Part shown: positions 23,860-32,060 of the stretch, one piece after another
How the letters are laid out: every line of letters starts with the position of its first letter
How positions within the stretch are numbered: the stretch's first letter is position 1
Assembly (NCBI GenBank): GCA_009377815.1
Contig: WHTI01000014.1
Coordinates: forward strand, 1 to 39,138
Direction of reading: 5' to 3'
DNA from: Actinomycetota bacterium
GTDB taxonomy: Bacteria > Actinomycetota > CADDZG01 > WHSQ01
DNA: 39,138 bases
Translations under genes and position numbers: made by a program
The notes under the pieces: model-generated
The model's database searches: none
What the model saw: the letters and a program-made list of their open reading frames with translations, nothing else
What the model was told of the DNA's origin: nothing

Positions 23860-23932
23860 ACTCAGGCGCCCCAGGACTTCCTGGGACAACGCAAGGAGCT
23901 TCTCCCGAAAGGGAGCAGCTCCTTTTTTGTTG
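23860..23932 (+). ncRNA. Putative short leader RNA with two hairpins (scaffold leader)
   Basis: Downstream of the promoter at 23825 lie hairpin 1 (CCCAGG-ACTT-CCTGGG, about 23870-23885), a short linker, and a strong terminator hairpin ending TTTTTTGTTG. The architecture and the terminal TTTTTTGTTG are the same as in the terS leader at 9967-10029, although the stems differ. Default transcription would give an RNA of about 70 bases; capsid genes need readthrough. Confidence 0.5.
23895..23932 (+). terminator. Intrinsic terminator upstream of scaffold gene
   Basis: GGAGCT-T-CTCCC, loop GAAA, GGGAG-C-AGCTCC, then TTTTTTGTTG. The stem is very strong with one internal mismatch and a GNRA-type tetraloop. 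No promoter lies between it and the scaffold ATG. Confidence 0.9.
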
Positions 23933-23967
23933 CCCAGCATCCGGGGTGCCAGGAGAGGAAAGGCACT

Positions 23968-24864
23968 ATGGCTGAACCCGGTACTGAGCAGGCGAACACG
24001 ACGGAGACCGGACCCGCTCCATCCCAACCGAGCGCTGATCCCGAAGCTAACCTGGATGCCGCGATGGCCCAGGCGCTCGAAGCGATCAACGCGGAGGCTG
24101 GGGAAGAGTCGCAGGAGGGAACGTCGGATCAGACTGACCAGACGGGAAAGGCCACGCCCAAGGAACCCGATCCAGAATCCGGAGAGGACGAGGAATCGCA
24201 GGACGAGGGTGCCACGCCAGAGGGCCAGAAGCCGCCGCGGAGAGCGGCGCCAAAGCTGGCCGAACAACTCACGCAAGCCGAGCAGCGCACACGCGAGTAT
24301 CACGCGCAGCTTCAGCAGCGGGAGACAGCCGATCAACAGGTTCTTCAGCAGTTTTCTAAGCTCACCGGCACCGACCAGGAGCTCCAGGACCTCACGGATA
24401 GGGGGCTCCGGGGTGATGATCAGGCCGCTGAGCGGGCGCAGGCCATGAAAGAGTGGCGGAAGGTGCTTCCCCCGCTCTATCGGCACGCACAGAGTCGCGT
24501 GTTTGGCGACTTCGCGCAAGGTTTCTCAGAGCTCCGGACGCTCGAAGGCATGGATGGGGACACCCATCAGGCCCTCATGGCGGAAAAAAGCCCTCTTGAA
24601 GCCATGAAGAAAATGCATCAAGCGGGCGAGAAAGCCGCGCGCGAACGCCTCGAGGGCGAGCTTCAGGCCCTACGGCAGGAAGTGAAGACCCTCAAAGCCA
24701 AGGGCGCGGCCAATGGACGACAGCCCGCGGCGGGCGGGGGCCAGACCTCCGGCACGCCGGCCATGCTCTCACGATTGCTGGACCCCAAGACCGGTCTTCC
24801 CACGGACGAAGCTGAGCAACTCGCCATGAGTGGTGCGCTGAGCGGCGTTGATCTCAACGCCTAG
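23968..24864 (+). CDS. Scaffolding protein (298 aa)
   Basis: Acidic, disordered N-terminus rich in Glu/Asp/Gln/Pro (residues 1-95), a central coiled coil (LAEQLTQAEQRTREYHAQLQ; LQALRQEVKTLKAKGA) and a short C-terminal segment (MLSRLLDPKTGLPTDE). It lies immediately upstream of the major capsid gene. This is the usual profile and position of a podovirus-type scaffold that directs prohead assembly and leaves. AGGAGAGGAAAGG precedes ATG 23968. No sequence family decides it, so the call rests on composition and context. Confidence 0.78.
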   Translation: MAEPGTEQANTTETGPAPSQPSADPEANLDAAMAQALEAINAEAGEESQEGTSDQTDQTGKATPKEPDPESGEDEESQDEGATPEGQKPPRRAAPKLAEQLTQAEQRTREYHAQLQQRETADQQVLQQFSKLTGTDQELQDLTDRGLRGDDQAAERAQAMKEWRKVLPPLYRHAQSRVFGDFAQGFSELRTLEGMDGDTHQALMAEKSPLEAMKKMHQAGEKAARERLEGELQALRQEVKTLKAKGAANGRQPAAGGGQTSGTPAMLSRLLDPKTGLPTDEAEQLAMSGALSGVDLNA

Positions 24865-24873
24865 GAGTAACCC

Positions 24874-25839
24874 GTGGCACTTAACACCTACACCAGCCTG
24901 ACCAACGAGCAGCGTTCGTACTACGAAATGCTGCTCATCAAGCGGCTCCTGCCGTTTCTGCCGGCCCTTCAGGACGGGCAGAAGGGCACGGTTCCGAAGG
25001 GCAAGGGCCTCACCGTCGAGTGGCGGAAGTTCGCGGCTTTCAGCTTAGCGACGACCGCGCTGACCGAGGGCACGCCGCCTACTGAGAATGATCTGACGAT
25101 CACCAAGGTGACGGCCGACCTCGACCAGTACGGCGCGTGGTCGAAGCATTCCGACATTCTCCTCGTGGCCGGCATCGACCCCGTTCTCCAGGAAGTGATC
25201 GGGCTGCATGGCGAGCAGGCCGGGCAGAGCTTCCACAGTTTGCTCATGACCGAGCTCGCTTCCGGGTCTAGCGTCCGGTACGCCGATACCGCTACCAGTC
25301 GAGTCACCGTGGCGGCAGGCATGAATCTCAGCATGGATGAGGTGCGACTCGTCGTCCGGGACCTGGAGAGCAACAACGTTCCCCGCTACCCGGATGGGTA
25401 CTACCGGGCCATCATCGATCCGAAGCAGGCGTACGACCTTATGGCCGAGACGGGCGCCGGTGGCTGGCAGGATGTCCAGAAGTACACCAGCAATGAGCCG
25501 TTGCTTCGGGGTGAGATCGGACGCGCTCACGGAGTGCGCTTCCGGACCAGCACGCAGGCTCCGGTCTTCGCCGGCGATGGTGCGGCCGGTATTGATGTGT
25601 ACGCGGGGCTGTTCTACGGGCCACAAGCTTGGGGACAGCGTGACTTGGCGACCCAGACGATGGGCAACGTCAACGCGGAAAGCAACCGCGGCGTCAGCGT
25701 CCACGTGGTGCCAGTTGATAGCCCGAGCAAACAGGACCCGCTGAACCAGTATGGGATCGCCGGCTGGAAGGCGGCCCTTGTCTTCAAGGTGCTGGATTCG
25801 GCCCGGATCGTCCGTCTGGAAACGGCCGTCACGGCATAA
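24874..25839 (+). CDS. Major capsid protein, N4-gp56 family (321 aa)
   Basis: Matches the N4-gp56 family pattern: LTNEQRSYYEMLLIKRLLPF at the N-terminus, GKGLTVEWRKFAAFSLATT, LTEGTPPTENDLTITKVTAD, YGAWSKHSDILLV, IDPVLQEVIGLHGEQAGQS, and a late ALVFKVLDSARIVRLE. The length is normal for this HK97-fold capsid family. The GTG 24874 has AGGAGTAA upstream. It assembles the capsid shell with the scaffold encoded just upstream. Confidence 0.92.
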   Translation: MALNTYTSLTNEQRSYYEMLLIKRLLPFLPALQDGQKGTVPKGKGLTVEWRKFAAFSLATTALTEGTPPTENDLTITKVTADLDQYGAWSKHSDILLVAGIDPVLQEVIGLHGEQAGQSFHSLLMTELASGSSVRYADTATSRVTVAAGMNLSMDEVRLVVRDLESNNVPRYPDGYYRAIIDPKQAYDLMAETGAGGWQDVQKYTSNEPLLRGEIGRAHGVRFRTSTQAPVFAGDGAAGIDVYAGLFYGPQAWGQRDLATQTMGNVNAESNRGVSVHVVPVDSPSKQDPLNQYGIAGWKAALVFKVLDSARIVRLETAVTA

Positions 25840-25867
25840 GCGGCAGCTGCATAAGGAGGCATTTCTG

Positions 25868-26305
25868 ATGGCAGAGAACGAAAAGGAACAGCCAAGGGGA
25901 CAGCCCGCGGCTGCCAAGACCGAAGACCTCGACGACGCCCGGCGTGGCGCCGGTGGGATCACGCTCGCGACGCGGGAAATCGGAGGCGGGGCCATCGCCG
26001 AGGAGCACCGCGCACCCGAGCCCGAAGCCGAAGCTGATCCGCGTGTGGTGGCGATGGAGCGGCAGCGACGAGCTGCCGCCTCCAAGGTCGCCCGTGAGTT
26101 CGGGGCGGTCATTGGCCGGCCCGTCACGGATTGGGGCCTCATGGGCAAGGGTGATCGGGTACGAGGTCACATGATCCTCGTGGACCTCGAAAGTGGGAAG
26201 AAGGAGCGTTTTCTACCCGGATCGAGGATCGAAGAGGACCGTCTCTACGCCAATACCCGCAATTTCCCGGTCGCGCTCGTCACGGGCAAGCTGGGACTCG
26301 AATAG
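25868..26305 (+). CDS. Small head-associated candidate (145 aa)
   Basis: Acidic, disordered N-terminal half (residues 1-60, rich in Glu/Ala/Pro), then a compact basic-beta segment (GLMGKGDRVRGHMILVDLES, FLPGSRIEEDRLYANTRN). The position directly after capsid suggests a decoration or head-completion protein, but no family is recognised. ATG 25868 has AAGGAGG 8 bases upstream; the track start at 25751 lies inside the capsid gene. Confidence 0.68.
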   Translation: MAENEKEQPRGQPAAAKTEDLDDARRGAGGITLATREIGGGAIAEEHRAPEPEAEADPRVVAMERQRRAAASKVAREFGAVIGRPVTDWGLMGKGDRVRGHMILVDLESGKKERFLPGSRIEEDRLYANTRNFPVALVTGKLGLE

Positions 26306-26310
26306 GCCAC

Positions 26311-26342
26311 GGAGGGCGGGGATTCTCCCAGCCCCGCCCTCC
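26311..26342 (+). other. Strong 11-bp hairpin after capsid-linked gene
   Basis: GGAGGGCGGGG and CCCCGCCCTCC pair perfectly across a 10-base loop. No T-run follows, so it is not a classical terminator on this strand. It may partly terminate, protect the capsid mRNA 3' end, or guide processing. Confidence 0.75.
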
Positions 26343-26362
26343 AGCCACTCACAGGAGAGAAC

Positions 26363-26842
26363 ATGTCACGAACGACACAGGAGATTGAGCAAGAGATCGT
26401 CGAAACGCCCGAAGAGGACGAGATCGCGGAGCTGAAGCGTGAGCTGGCCTCGCTCAAGCGCATGGTCCAGGAAGGACGACTAGCGCCCGAGCTTGCCACC
26501 CCGACCGTGGCGGCCGCTTCCGTAGCGCTCGACCAGAGGAAGTTCGAGAACCAGAAACGGGTGCTGGAAGAGCACTGGGCCACTGAGCCCCGGGTCATGA
26601 TCCAGATTGAGCCCAACCAGGTCGAGAAGCAAATCCTGGCCATCAAGGGTGCGTACCCCCCGCGGCGGCACCAAGTGAACGGCGTGGTTGTCTGGCTCGA
26701 GGTCGGGAAGATGATCGAAGTTCCGAAGTCGATTGCCGAGCTGCATCTGCACACCCGCAAGGAGCCTGCGATCAAGAGCATCCCCGCGGGCGAGATGCGC
26801 GTGGGCTACTACGTCGGTGACAGTTTTCCGGGGGTGGGTTGA
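26363..26842 (+). CDS. Small structural candidate with N-terminal coiled coil (159 aa)
   Basis: Residues 1-45 form an acidic helix (TQEIEQEIVETPEEDEIAEL; KRELASLKRMVQEG). The remainder looks like a small beta domain (VMIQIEPNQVEKQILAIKG, then VNGVVVWLEVGKMIEVPKSI). ACAGGAGAGAAC precedes ATG. It lies between capsid and connector genes, so a head-vertex or decoration role is likely. Unrecognised family. Confidence 0.68.
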   Translation: MSRTTQEIEQEIVETPEEDEIAELKRELASLKRMVQEGRLAPELATPTVAAASVALDQRKFENQKRVLEEHWATEPRVMIQIEPNQVEKQILAIKGAYPPRRHQVNGVVVWLEVGKMIEVPKSIAELHLHTRKEPAIKSIPAGEMRVGYYVGDSFPGVG

Positions 26843-26961
26843 TGCCGGGCCCCCAGGTGAAAAACTGGGAGCTTTACGAGAAACTCCGCGCCCAGGGGAA
26901 AAGCAAGGAATCGGCCGCCAGGATCGCAAACGCGAGCAAGGTCGGTGGGAAGAAGAAGTAA
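26842..26961 (+). CDS. Small basic phage protein, DUF7218-like (39 aa)
   Basis: Too short for the track. It contains VKNWELYEKLRAQGKSKESA, then ARIANASKVGGKKK. This helix-plus-lysine-tail pattern recurs as a tiny gene in many phages and hosts (DUF7218-like, from memory). TGATG overlaps the previous stop, and its TAA is immediately followed by the GTG of the connector gene. It probably binds nucleic acid or a partner; function unknown. Confidence 0.65.
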   Translation: MPGPQVKNWELYEKLRAQGKSKESAARIANASKVGGKKK

Positions 26962-27876
26962 GTGCCTGCTCGCCGGAGCCTTCAGAACTATCGACGCCAG
27001 CTCGCGCGCCGGCTCAACAGCCTAACCGTTGCCACGACGACGACTGCAGGCAACGCCGCCGGCAGTAGTCTCGTGGCCACGGCGCTCGCCGGTGGCCTGG
27101 ACCAGAACCGCTATCGCAATGGGTGGGTATTTCCCGTTGAGGGCGATCAACTAGGCCGCCTTCGGCGCGTCGGGGAATCAGCGCTCAATACGAGCACGGG
27201 CGAGTTATCCGTCTCAGTGGCGTACCCGGCACAGATCCCCGCTGACGTGGAATTTGAGGTGCACTTGGTGCTCCCGCCCGAGGATCACGACGGCTGGGTG
27301 GGGTTCCGAAGCTGCATCAATGACGCCCTGGCCGAGTGCTGGACGACGGCCCGGCTAGCGCTCGTGGGTGTTGAGAACCAGCCGAGCTACGAACTTGACG
27401 CGTACGCCGATTGGCTGGAGCCGGAGGCGATCCGGGAACTATGGGCCGAGGCCACGAGCGCCGACGTGAACCGCCTGACGCACGGCGGCACGTTCCCCTA
27501 CCGCGACGCTGAGAACCTGAACCTCGAGGTTCAGCCGCATCTCGGCGCGGGCGAGGCTGCACAGGTGGAAGTCTTTCGCCCGCTCGATACATGGATCAAG
27601 GTAGGCAGCACCTGGGGCAACAGCAGTGTTGGGCTGGTGAACGACTCGGATGAGGCGCTGATCAATCCCGAGCCACTGGTGCAGGTGGCCCTTGCCTACG
27701 CCTACATGGCGCTCTCGGTGGGCCCGGATGCGGAGCGCTGGGAGCGCAAGGCGCGGGACCAGCGGCTCAAGGCGAACCTGCTCAAGCTAGATTACTTGAA
27801 TCACAAGCAGCGCCGCATGGGCGGCGATACGGGCGGCTGGCGGCAGTACGGCGCAAAAGATTGGGAGTCGTTCTAG
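26962..27876 (+). CDS. Putative head-tail connector/adaptor (304 aa, GTG start)
   Basis: The N-terminal helix is basic (MPARRSLQNYRRQLARRLNS). The middle is beta-rich. The C-terminal half has the helical pattern of adaptor proteins (FRSCINDALAECWTTARLAL; PLVQVALAYAYMALSVGPDA). Position between head genes and the propeller protein fits the ring that sits under the portal (T7 gp11-like), but the family is not firmly recognised. The GTG follows the 39-residue gene's TAA with no gap. Confidence 0.65.
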   Translation: MPARRSLQNYRRQLARRLNSLTVATTTTAGNAAGSSLVATALAGGLDQNRYRNGWVFPVEGDQLGRLRRVGESALNTSTGELSVSVAYPAQIPADVEFEVHLVLPPEDHDGWVGFRSCINDALAECWTTARLALVGVENQPSYELDAYADWLEPEAIRELWAEATSADVNRLTHGGTFPYRDAENLNLEVQPHLGAGEAAQVEVFRPLDTWIKVGSTWGNSSVGLVNDSDEALINPEPLVQVALAYAYMALSVGPDAERWERKARDQRLKANLLKLDYLNHKQRRMGGDTGGWRQYGAKDWESF

Positions 27877-29796
27877 GTGGCCGTCCCTTCTTTTAGTCAC
27901 ACAATCGAGCTGGATGGCATGCCGCTGGAGGCACGCCGGGCCGATGGCAGCGCTGGCGCCACTGAGTACCTACCGCTGCTGGCGGGGGCACGTGGAGGGG
28001 CGCAACTCGAGCCCGCTAATCAGGCGACCTGGCACCGAGGAAGCCGGTCGGCCGCGAAGATGGCGCCCGGCATGTACTCGTGGACCAAGAACGGCTGGCC
28101 GTGCGATCCGGGGATGGTGCTGCCAGGTCCCGCTGTCACCGATGTCCCGACCGAGATCGGGACCGGGCAAGTGCGTGGATTCGCCGAGCAAGATGGGCAT
28201 ATCTACGTTTTGACGGACCGTTACGTGATGCGGGTGCCGGATGGCTCGGGAACGCCAGTTCAGGACCAGGACCTCGGGGCAAGCTTCGCGGCCAGGAGCA
28301 TCAAACGATTCAAGAGCAGCCTATTCGTTGGGGGTACGGGCGGGAACATCTGGGAGCTGCCTTCCGGCGGCGCGTGGACGCAGGCCATAACAGGAGCGGC
28401 CGGTGTCCAGCGGGGCTACCTCGGGACGGTCTACTGGACGGTTGGTGGTGTGACGGCCGAGAGGCTGATCGCGGAAGACGTGACGGCTACCGTACCAACG
28501 ATCCTCTACGTGGCCGACGATCCACGAAACGACGGCGATTGGAGCTCGGCCATTGCAGTCGGCTCGTATCCAATCACCGGCATCGTCAGCACCCGTGATC
28601 ATGCGTACATCGCCACGACTGGCGGCGTCCGGGACCTCGACAGTACAGGATTGGCGCCGAACCTCACCCCCGAGGTTGAGGCGCTCGTGCTGCCCACGAA
28701 CGGCCGGGCCAACCTGGCCGCGGGCGGCTGGATTTACTCAGGAGCAGGCTACGGGCTGCTCCGCGTCCGGGTGGCAGGTGACCTAGCGTACGCCCTGACG
28801 CAATGGTGCAGCCCTGGTTTAGGACTCCCGGATGAGAGTCCCATTAGCGGCGCTCCGGCTGCTATCACGCGAAAAGGCGAATGGCTGATTCTGGCCCAGT
28901 GGAATGCTGAGGCGAACGCTAGTTACATCAGTTGGGGACGGGAAGCGCTCGAGGGTGAGGCCGGGCCGATTGTCTGGCACAGTGCGCCCATCGTGCTTCC
29001 CTCAATGAAGGTGAATACGCTTCACATCTCGGGCCTCATTGAGGAAGAGCCGCGTCTCTGGATTGGCGGGCTATTCGGAACGGCACCGAGTCTCCGGTGG
29101 GCTCCGTTGGCGCTTGATACGCCCTATCAGGACCTTCGCCAGGGGCGAGCGTATCAGTTCGCGGAGGAATTTGAGCTCTACGAGTCAGCCGAGGATTGGG
29201 GAGACGACACGCTCTCGAAAGACCTCGATCATCTCGCGACGGAATGGGAGAACCTCGGGCCGGGCACAGCGGCCGAGGTGGCTATCGCGGCTGATGGCAG
29301 CACAACCTATGAAACGCTCGGGACGCTGAGTAGTAGCCCGCGGGCGCTCTTGCGAGCCACCACGGCGGTCAAGGGCGGGCGGTTGAGTCTCAAGATCACC
29401 GGCACCGGAACTGTCGTAGCACCGCCAATCCTCCGCAAGCGATCCCTTCGGGCCTTGCCGCGTCCTGATCTGCGCGAGGTACGCCAGTACCAGGTGCTCG
29501 TTGGGCATGCAGTACGGCATCAAGGAGGGGCGGTGAGTGGCGTTGATCCGAGCGTCAGACGCGATGCGCTCGCGCGTCTCCAGATAGGAAATCGCGTCAC
29601 GCTACGTGACGAAGCGGGCAAGACCCACAAGGTCCTCGTGCTGGCTCCGGGAGTGTCGTTCATTGAGGTTGAGGACAAGGGCGCGAACCAGCGGCTTCTC
29701 GCGGCCAACCTGGCCGTTGCCATCGCCGAGACGAGTGGCGTGACGGCTACCTGGGATGGCGGTGCCACGTGGAACTCAGGACGGGTCTGGGCGTAG
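27877..29796 (+). CDS. Putative tail nozzle / beta-propeller protein (639 aa, GTG start)
   Basis: Repeated short beta segments with Trp/Gly/Thr turns run through most of the protein (VRGFAEQDGHIYVLTDRYVM; IKRFKSSLFVGGTGGNIWEL; PITGIVSTRDHAYIATTGGV), as in a beta-propeller. This matches the size and composition of short-tail nozzle proteins (T7 gp12 type). A distinct C-terminal part follows (VLVLAPGVSFIEVEDKGANQ). It would form the tail tube tip through which DNA exits. GTG directly follows the upstream TAG. The call is by pattern and context. Confidence 0.65.
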   Translation: MAVPSFSHTIELDGMPLEARRADGSAGATEYLPLLAGARGGAQLEPANQATWHRGSRSAAKMAPGMYSWTKNGWPCDPGMVLPGPAVTDVPTEIGTGQVRGFAEQDGHIYVLTDRYVMRVPDGSGTPVQDQDLGASFAARSIKRFKSSLFVGGTGGNIWELPSGGAWTQAITGAAGVQRGYLGTVYWTVGGVTAERLIAEDVTATVPTILYVADDPRNDGDWSSAIAVGSYPITGIVSTRDHAYIATTGGVRDLDSTGLAPNLTPEVEALVLPTNGRANLAAGGWIYSGAGYGLLRVRVAGDLAYALTQWCSPGLGLPDESPISGAPAAITRKGEWLILAQWNAEANASYISWGREALEGEAGPIVWHSAPIVLPSMKVNTLHISGLIEEEPRLWIGGLFGTAPSLRWAPLALDTPYQDLRQGRAYQFAEEFELYESAEDWGDDTLSKDLDHLATEWENLGPGTAAEVAIAADGSTTYETLGTLSSSPRALLRATTAVKGGRLSLKITGTGTVVAPPILRKRSLRALPRPDLREVRQYQVLVGHAVRHQGGAVSGVDPSVRRDALARLQIGNRVTLRDEAGKTHKVLVLAPGVSFIEVEDKGANQRLLAANLAVAIAETSGVTATWDGGATWNSGRVWA

Positions 29797-29805
29797 GAGG
29801 AAAAG

Positions 29806-30525
29806 ATGCCGACGTTCACCAAAGCAACAAGCGGCGGAACTGATCTGATCGAGGCTGAAGACCTCAATCAGATCATTGACGCACTGATCGGGACCAGCGG
29901 AAAGGGCGTTCCTCTCTCACCTACGGCTGTCTCGGACGCTATCGCCTATGCACTGAGTGTCAAGAACACCGACGCCACGAATAGCCGGGCAGCGATCTTC
30001 TACGCGGCCGATGGCTCAGTCCTGTTTCAGGCGGACGGGAACGGTGTCAAGGCGAGTCCCGACGGGAGCCAGAGCGCTGCCGCAGTGGTGACGAGAGGCG
30101 ACTCCGGAACCGTCACGACGGAGATGCTCGAGGCCAACGCCGTCACGCAGATCGAGTTCGACGATGTTGGCAATAGTGGTCCGACGACGACAAGCACCAC
30201 GTTTGTGGACCTCGATGGCATGACGATGGGGATCACGACGACTGGAGGAGTCCTTCTTGCCATGTTCACAGGCACCTTTTCGAACGACACGGTCGGGGAG
30301 CGCGTTGATGTCCGGCTCGTGCTCGACGGTGTGCCGGCTGCGAACAGCATTCGCCGGTTCAACGTTCCCGCGGCGAACTATCGACAGACCCTCATGACAC
30401 AGCACCTCTGGACGGGTGTCAGTAGCGCAGCACACACCGTGAAGGCGCAATGGCTCGCGAGTGGCGGCACCGGAACCGCCGATGGATTGCTCCGGTCAAT
30501 GCTGATCGCGGAGGTGAGACGGTGA
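29806..30525 (+). CDS. Tail fibre-like protein with jelly-roll-type C-terminus (239 aa)
   Basis: The N-terminus (MPTFTKATSGGTDLIEAEDL NQII) looks like a short attachment domain, followed by a fibre-like stretch and VTTEMLEANAVTQIEFDDVG, a segment frequent in phage fibres. The last 110 residues are beta-rich (C1q/TNF-like look: LLAMFTGTFSNDTVGERVDV ... HTVKAQWLASGGTG). It probably forms a trimeric appendage. AGGAGGAAAAG precedes ATG. Confidence 0.68.
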   Translation: MPTFTKATSGGTDLIEAEDLNQIIDALIGTSGKGVPLSPTAVSDAIAYALSVKNTDATNSRAAIFYAADGSVLFQADGNGVKASPDGSQSAAAVVTRGDSGTVTTEMLEANAVTQIEFDDVGNSGPTTTSTTFVDLDGMTMGITTTGGVLLAMFTGTFSNDTVGERVDVRLVLDGVPAANSIRRFNVPAANYRQTLMTQHLWTGVSSAAHTVKAQWLASGGTGTADGLLRSMLIAEVRR

Positions 30526-30821
30526 CCTGGAACCTCAACCAGCTCGAGCGTGAATTGGAGGCTGCCGGGGTGGAAGTGCGCGGACTCGGAACCGCGCACG
30601 ACCCGCCCCGCCTCATCACCTGGAACGAGAAGGGCGAGCTTATCGATCTCCCACCCGAGGCGCAGCCGGTGATTGAGGCGCACGTGCCACAGGAGACTCC
30701 CAGCCCCGACGAACAGCTTGACGCTGCTATTGCCGCGGCGACCACGCTTGCCGAACTGAAAGCAGCGCTCCGGGGCGAGTCAGGCCTAGCGAGGGTGGCT
30801 GGCAGGATGGTTGAGCGATGA
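30522..30821 (+). CDS. Small protein between fibre genes (99 aa, GTG start)
   Basis: MTWNLNQLERELEAAGVEVRGLG, then LITWNEKGELIDLPPEAQPV, and a helical Ala-rich end (LDAAIAAATTLAELKAALRG). The last segment resembles the C-terminal helices of short tail-fibre assembly proteins. The GTG overlaps the fibre stop (GTGA). Possible fibre chaperone; not recognised. Confidence 0.6.
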   Translation: MTWNLNQLERELEAAGVEVRGLGTAHDPPRLITWNEKGELIDLPPEAQPVIEAHVPQETPSPDEQLDAAIAAATTLAELKAALRGESGLARVAGRMVER

Positions 30822-30851
30822 ATCGGTGGTTGTGGAGTGTGGAGGTAAACC

Positions 30852-31442
30852 ATGGTGGCTATTGACAAATCCTACGGGTCAATTGTTCGCGAGGTACTCA
30901 CACAAACAGCGGACGGGCTTGCCGAGCGCGTCTCGATCGCCGAGGGAGGTCTGACCGGAGGCGGCCAGGTAGTCTCGGACGAGAGCGTATCGGTAGTGCT
31001 CGCCTCGGATCACGAGGACGTGGCTGTTGTCCCTACGGACGGGTCGGGAGATGAACTCTTTACAGCCGCCAATCCAGGCCAGGTTGCCCAGGCTGCTCTT
31101 CTTGGCCCACCCGTCAGTGGCGTCAGTGCGAACATCATTGGCACCACATCGACGCAGGTCATCGCGGCGCAAGGAGCAGGCGTCACGTTTCGTCCCACGC
31201 TCATCGTCATTACTAACCGCGACGCAACGGTAGGTGGAGACGTGCTCATTCAAGACGGGAGCGGCGGGACAACGCTTCTCCGTCTGCCGGTGCCGGTGGC
31301 CGCCGCGAGCGATCCTGCCGGGATCGTTGTCCCGCTTCCTACGCCACTGGCGACAACGGCGAACACGGGGCTTTTCGCGGCCTGTCAGACAGACAGCATG
31401 GATGTCTACGTGTCCGCAAGTGGGTATACGACGAGTAGCTAA
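30852..31442 (+). CDS. Beta-rich tail/virion protein (196 aa)
   Basis: An N-terminal 40 residues with IVREVLTQTADGLAERVSIA, then VVSDESVSVVLASDHEDVAV, a motif common in phage tail appendage proteins (VSVVLASD), followed by beta-rich Thr/Gly/Ala sequence. GTGGAGGTAAACC precedes ATG. Secreted-type signal absent, so it acts in the virion. Precise role unknown. Confidence 0.65.
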   Translation: MVAIDKSYGSIVREVLTQTADGLAERVSIAEGGLTGGGQVVSDESVSVVLASDHEDVAVVPTDGSGDELFTAANPGQVAQAALLGPPVSGVSANIIGTTSTQVIAAQGAGVTFRPTLIVITNRDATVGGDVLIQDGSGGTTLLRLPVPVAAASDPAGIVVPLPTPLATTANTGLFAACQTDSMDVYVSASGYTTSS

Positions 31443-32060
31443 ATGGCGACGCTCAACCTCCAGGTGGCGGCGAGCACTGACGACGCCAAGCAGCTCAGCG
31501 ACGGTAGTAGCGACGTTACCGCTGTCCGCTACCGCCTATCTGGCAGCGGCACGCCCGGCGAGCACCTGGGCTTGCGGTTCGCGGGAGTTGGGGAGGCGGG
31601 CGCGGGGATTCCGCAGGGGGCCACGATTACGAGCGCGCTGCTCGCGCTCAAGTTCGATAACCAGGCACAGGACAACATCAACGGGCCAGTCTCGGGCGAG
31701 AAGGCTACGAACAGCAGTACGTTCACGACGACCGCGAACGACCTGAGTGATCGCACGAAAACCACGGCCTCCGTGACGTGGAATGAGCAGGACATTGCGG
31801 CCGCAGGGGTGCCGGCGTTCTACGACTCGCCCGAGCTCATAACGGTGCTGCAGGAATTGGTCGATCAAGTGGGCTGGGATGAGTCGAGCCCCGTCACTAT
31901 CTTTGTGGAGCGGCCAGCGGGCGGCGGTGGCGATTTTGGTGTCCTGACTTTCGATAACGACCCCGGCGACGCAGCAAAGCTCACGGTCGAATACACGGCT
32001 GCTGGAGGCGGCGAACGTGACCGTAGGAAGCTCAACCTTCTCGGACTGGTGGCAAGCTGA
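31443..32060 (+). CDS. DNRLRE-like beta-sandwich virion protein (205 aa)
   Basis: Pattern of the DNRLRE / carbohydrate-binding-like sandwich: VRYRLSGSGTPGEHLGLRFA, ATITSALLALKFDNQAQDNI, SVTWNEQDIAAAGVPAFYDS, LITVLQELVDQVGWDESSPV, then FVERPAGGGGDFGVLTFDND. It starts directly at the previous TAA and its stop overlaps the tailspike start. Probably an accessory surface-binding virion protein; sugar binding is inferred from fold resemblance only. Confidence 0.65.
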   Translation: MATLNLQVAASTDDAKQLSDGSSDVTAVRYRLSGSGTPGEHLGLRFAGVGEAGAGIPQGATITSALLALKFDNQAQDNINGPVSGEKATNSSTFTTTANDLSDRTKTTASVTWNEQDIAAAGVPAFYDSPELITVLQELVDQVGWDESSPVTIFVERPAGGGGDFGVLTFDNDPGDAAKLTVEYTAAGGGERDRRKLNLLGLVAS

